Shown: one piece after another, positions 60,130 to 64,000 of the stretch
Layout of the letters: every line of letters starts with the position of its first letter
Position numbering within the stretch: the stretch's first letter is position 1
Assembly: GCF_901000735.1 (NCBI RefSeq)
Contig: NC_081542.1
Coordinates: 37,568,571-37,632,570 of the forward strand
Direction: 5' to 3'
Origin: Corylus avellana
Taxonomy: Eukaryota; Streptophyta; Magnoliopsida; Fagales; Betulaceae
Length of the DNA: 64,000 bases
Notes under the pieces: model-generated
Databases searched by the model: none
What the model was told of the DNA's origin: nothing
Seen by the model: the letters and a program-made list of their open reading frames with translations, nothing else
Translations under genes and position numbers: made by a program

Positions 60130-62856
60130 TATGGTATTTTTGTGACAAAAAATATCAATTATAAAAATAATCACTCGCAATAGGACGAATCTTTGTAGGA
60201 TACGGCTGTAGAGAGGGTGTCGAACCTCAAGGACTACAGGGGTTTTGTTATCAAATTCGAAAGATCAAAATTAACTTAATTAAAAAGAGAATTGATTTGA
60301 TTTTCTTTAAAACTAAAGTGCATGAAAGTAAAAGAGATTTAAAATTAGAGAGAAAGTGTAGGGTATTGACTTCACCTCTATCCGCACAACAATGGCTAAT
60401 CATAATTAATCTAAGAAATTCATTCTATGTATGTTATAAATAAACAAGAAACTACATTATTAAAGAATAAGCATAATCTATCTTCGGTTGGCACGGATCG
60501 TCCACCTAACCACTAAGATGCGGTACGACCCATCTTCTCTAGGTATAAATTATCAAATTCTTTAACATGATACATATAATTAATGAATAAGTATAACCCA
60601 TCTTCGGTTGACACGAACTGTCTACTTAAATTACACTAAACTAGGGGTGTAATACAATCCGTCTTTCCTAGGCATGACGTATCAAATCCTATTGATCATA
60701 TGTCAATTAAACCCATTGTATAACCAGCATCCTCATAATCACAGAAAACAAGAATGGTTTGAGATTAATAAAAGTAAAATACTTTCTAAGACAATAGAAG
60801 AATTTCACTAATATTAATTTTGGAATTTAAGAACAATTGCATTTAATAATTAAGAACAGAATCAAAAGGTAGCAATTCTCATAGTTATACAATCAACATG
60901 CATAAATTGAAAATCTAGAAATTAAATACAATCAAACCATTATGCTTGGATATGGTTATATCAACACCCCACGAAGGGGTTTAGCTGCTCATGATCTTCT
61001 AAGCTCCAAAGACAAATTTCTGATTTCTAACTCTAGGAAGCGGTGGGAGCTCACTTCACATCGCCAGTTTGCAGTGATGAACTGCATTAACCCTAGAAGC
61101 TCTAAGAATCCCAGAAAAATTGTAATTCAGTCCCCCAGTCGGATTGGGAGACCTATAAAAGCTTTCCTTATCAATTTCGGACTCCTTTTTGCCTTTGCCG
61201 TGCGTGTGCGAGCACACTGTAGCTATAGTAATGTGCTACAGTAACCCCGCTACAGTACTTGCTACAGTAACTTAAATGCATTTTGAGCCAAAAATCAATG
61301 ATTTTCTTGTATCTTTATTAAAGACCTGAAAACACAAAAATAAAACAAAATCAAACAAATAACAATGCAAAGGAATTAACATATGCAAATTAAGGGGTTT
61401 GAATGTGCAACATTCAGTGCTTATCACACACCCCAACTTACATATTGCTAGTCCCTTAGCACTATAAAACAGAAAATAAACCCAAAAATAAAAAGATAAA
61501 TCCATCTTTCATGGGATGTACGGTTGCATTTAGCGTATGCAACAAGCCTTTTAAACTCCTAGGAGTTTCCTAGAGGATGAGTGAAGTCTCGTGAGGGTTT
61601 TCCAAGAATGATACCCACAAACATTATCATCATTATGTCATTCAAAAGGATAAAGCATCACAAAAATAATGGTTCTTATTCATTAGTAAGCTTAAAATTA
61701 TAAACTTCATCTTCAAAATTCCAAGGAATTTACAAGTCAAATCACTTACAAATGACAGATTGAGATACATAAATTTCAATTAGTGCAAAGTGAACTAACA
61801 CATAATCATGAGGCTTCAAAATAATTCCAATATGAATGAATCAACATCTCAGAATTCATTGGACTTCATATCAAATGAAACAATCAAGGCATACATTTTA
61901 TTTTTTATTTTTTTTATTTTTTCCTTTTTATTTATTTATTTTTTTTGTTGTAGGCTTTGCAATGCTTAGCTCCCTTAAGCTTTCTAGTTGACCCATGTAT
62001 CAAGTGTTAGGCCAATGTCTCCCAAACCAAATGGCTTTTGGGCACTAGGTGTAAAGACACCCCTAAGGACTTACTAACTCGAATCAAAAAGGCTACGAAG
62101 CTAAGCTAGCCATTTTATTAATCAACCCAAAAATTTCACTTTTTGACACGAACACTCACTGCTTAATAAGGCAAGAGGTCCGGTTACTCAGTGAAAAATT
62201 CAAACTTCATTTTTTTTTTTTTTTTATTATTATTTTTTTTTATAGCATGCCAAAGTTATTCACCCAATATGTCACCTAACAGAATTCAAGATATTGAAAA
62301 CAAACATAATTGGTATCAAAATTCATACCTCACAGACATGTGTTAGTGTGCTCAAGATAGATTTAAATTGACACAAGAATGATCTCATGTTGCCAAAAGT
62401 ATGTAACAAGACTTAAAATCCCTAATTCATATGATCATGTGTTCATAACTTTAAGCCTATCAATGAAATTTAAACCAGAATCAAAGCTCAACCATATGCT
62501 TAAGAATGACATAACAACAAAAATGGACCGTGTTTTATTTTTCCATACCCCCAAACTTGAATTATACATTGTCCCCAATGTATGTATAGAACTAAAGAAT
62601 AAGATCAATAGTATAGGAATACCTGAATAAGCAGATGAGGGCATATCATACCCCCAACCTTGTATGCAAAAACACATGTCCCTAAAAAAAAAAGTGATAC
62701 TCCAACCAAATACCAATCAAGTGCATACATTGTTGTAAAAATGTAATCAAACAATGAAGCAACAATGGATAAAATAAACCTGGATGGAGATCATGTACCC
62801 TGGTGGAGTGAGGAGTCAAGCGCACAAGACCTGCGCTTGATCCTATTAGGTATTTC
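60130..62856 (-). mobile_element. Probable non-coding internal part of a Ty3-type retroelement
   Basis: This lies downstream of the protease remnant on the same strand and holds no reverse transcriptase, RNase H or integrase. It carries words such as CCCCAACTTACATATTGCTA and ACTTGAATTATACATTGTCC that I associate with long non-coding regions of plant LTR elements; that link is from memory and tentative. No LTR pair is found inside the window. Confidence 0.4.
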
Positions 62857-64000
62857 TCAATGTAAGTCTGAGTCCCGAAGGATCTTACCTCGATCCTTCA
62901 AAAGTCCAATCAAGCTCTTCCATCCCTTCTTCTTTATGATCATGTAGCACTCCACAAGGAAGATGATTCCTCTTAACATCCCAAAACTGCTTCTCCCAGT
63001 TAATAGGTCTTGATGCTCCCCATGACGATGTTCAGGGTGTTTGTCTCGAACTGGTTTCATGATCAACCTCCTGTCTCTATGGGAATTCTCAAAAACTGGG
63101 GTAGCTAGGGAATTTGCCAAAAAAATTTCCACCCTAATGAAATCCACTTCAGCAACCTCTGGATGAAATATGTCCCATGTGGGGTTGTCATCAGGTGGTG
63201 GAGTACTTGAAGTGAGAGGCATAGGCTCCGGTGGGTTTCTCCATGATGGGGTTCCAGATAGAGGATCAGGAGGTGGGTCTTCAACAGTTTCTCCAATGTC
63301 ATCCAAGAAGAAATATGCATTCTGATCAGGCACATTTTGGAAGGCATTGAAGATGTTCAATCTGATCTTCATATTCCAAAAGAGATCTTCATTACTCCGG
63401 TACGGCAATTGATGCATGCATTGGCTGTGGCGAGGAAAGGACGCCCAAGGATGACAGGAATCTGCTTCTCTGGATTTAAGACCGGTTCTGTGTCCATAAC
63501 TATAAAGTCAACTGGATAGTAGAACTTGTCCACCTTGATAATGACATCTTCCACAATCCCACGGGGTTTCTTGATCGAGCGGTCAGCCAATTGCAAGACA
63601 GTACTTGTCGGTTTCAATTCCCCTAAGCCCAGTTTCTGATATATCGAGTATGGAAGCAAATTAACACCAGCTCTTAAGTCGAGGAAAGCTCTCTCAATCT
63701 CATTGTTTCCGATGACACACGAAATTGTAGGCACTCCAGGGTCTTTGAACTTTGGAGGAGTGTTATGTTGAATCAGAGAGCTTACTTGCTCGGTGAGAAT
63801 GACCTTCTTGGGAATGTGCTTCCGATTCTTCCTCTTTTGAGTGCATAAGTCCTTGAGAAATTTTGCATAGGCTGGAATTTGCTTGATGGCATCAAGGAGT
63901 GGGATGTTGATTTGAACCTGCTTGAAGGTTTTCATCATGTCTTGTATCTTTTCTCCTTGTTTCCCAAAGTGGGAGGGTGCCTTAAGCCGCTCTGGAAATG
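62857..64000 (-). pseudogene. Ty3/gypsy-type gag-protease remnant, frameshifted, open at window edge
   Basis: Reading from the window edge, frame 64000-63369 shows the gag end (FPERLKAPSHFGKQ, INIPLLDAIKQIPAYAKFLK) and a retropepsin-like domain. The active-site loop is DLRAGVNLLPYS, where intact relatives have a DxGAS-type motif, so the Gly and Ser are replaced. ILGRPFLATANA, the second conserved strand, follows. A frame break near 63380 moves the reading to 63417-62857, a proline-rich and charged stretch ending in WKSLIGLLKDRG. No polymerase follows. It is inactive as seen. Confidence 0.75.

Overview
This window is nuclear DNA of a eudicot plant, probably a woody species. It is very AT-rich, with spliced genes in U2-type introns, tRNA-derived SINEs, TRIM, CACTA, MULE, hAT and PIF/Harbinger-like elements, and many homopolymer and (TA)n runs. 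The species cannot be fixed from the sequence. Three 100-N blocks (39375-39474, 50636-50735, 57169-57268) show that this is a scaffold. All intact genes lie on the minus strand; exons below were joined by hand from homology, GT/AG sites and reading phase.

Layout: 1-10.2 kb is a transposon bed holding a copia gag scrap, two TRIM elements, a 1-kb retroposon and nested hAT/Harbinger elements. 10.2-11.0 kb has a cysteine-rich receptor-like kinase (CRK) gene reduced to one chimeric DUF26 domain plus a membrane segment. 11-15.8 kb holds MULE-type fold-back elements and a three-layer nested insertion. 15.98-19.96 kb and 32.27-34.76 kb carry two complete QUARTET3-like polygalacturonase genes. Between them lies a CACTA-like element (from 25407 to about 29.3 kb) with subterminal repeats, a 62-bp minisatellite and a captured, intron-containing fragment of a phospholipase D zeta gene. 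37.9-41.5 kb carries SINE, MULE and Tourist-like elements. 41.81-46.55 kb is bounded by imperfect inverted ends with TAA on both sides and contains spliced exon remnants of an unrecognised gene.

46.89-54.81 kb is a complete seven-exon gene for the plant Integrator subunit 7 homologue. It is disturbed by what looks like an unmerged contig overlap: 1360 bp occurs on both sides of the gap at 50636. 55-60 kb has a candidate hAT-like element with an 86-bp tandem repeat, a well-formed TRIM and a Harbinger-like MITE. 60.1-64.0 kb is the broken gag-protease end of a Ty3-type retroelement that runs off the window.

Functionally the two QRT3-like enzymes act on pectin in the cell wall, and INTS7 acts in the nucleus in snRNA 3'-end processing. 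No pathway links them. The most notable points are the captured PLD-zeta fragment, the QRT3 pair with its intron and N-terminal divergence, the chimeric CRK remnant, the Harbinger-like element with gene exons, and the false exon duplication in INTS7.
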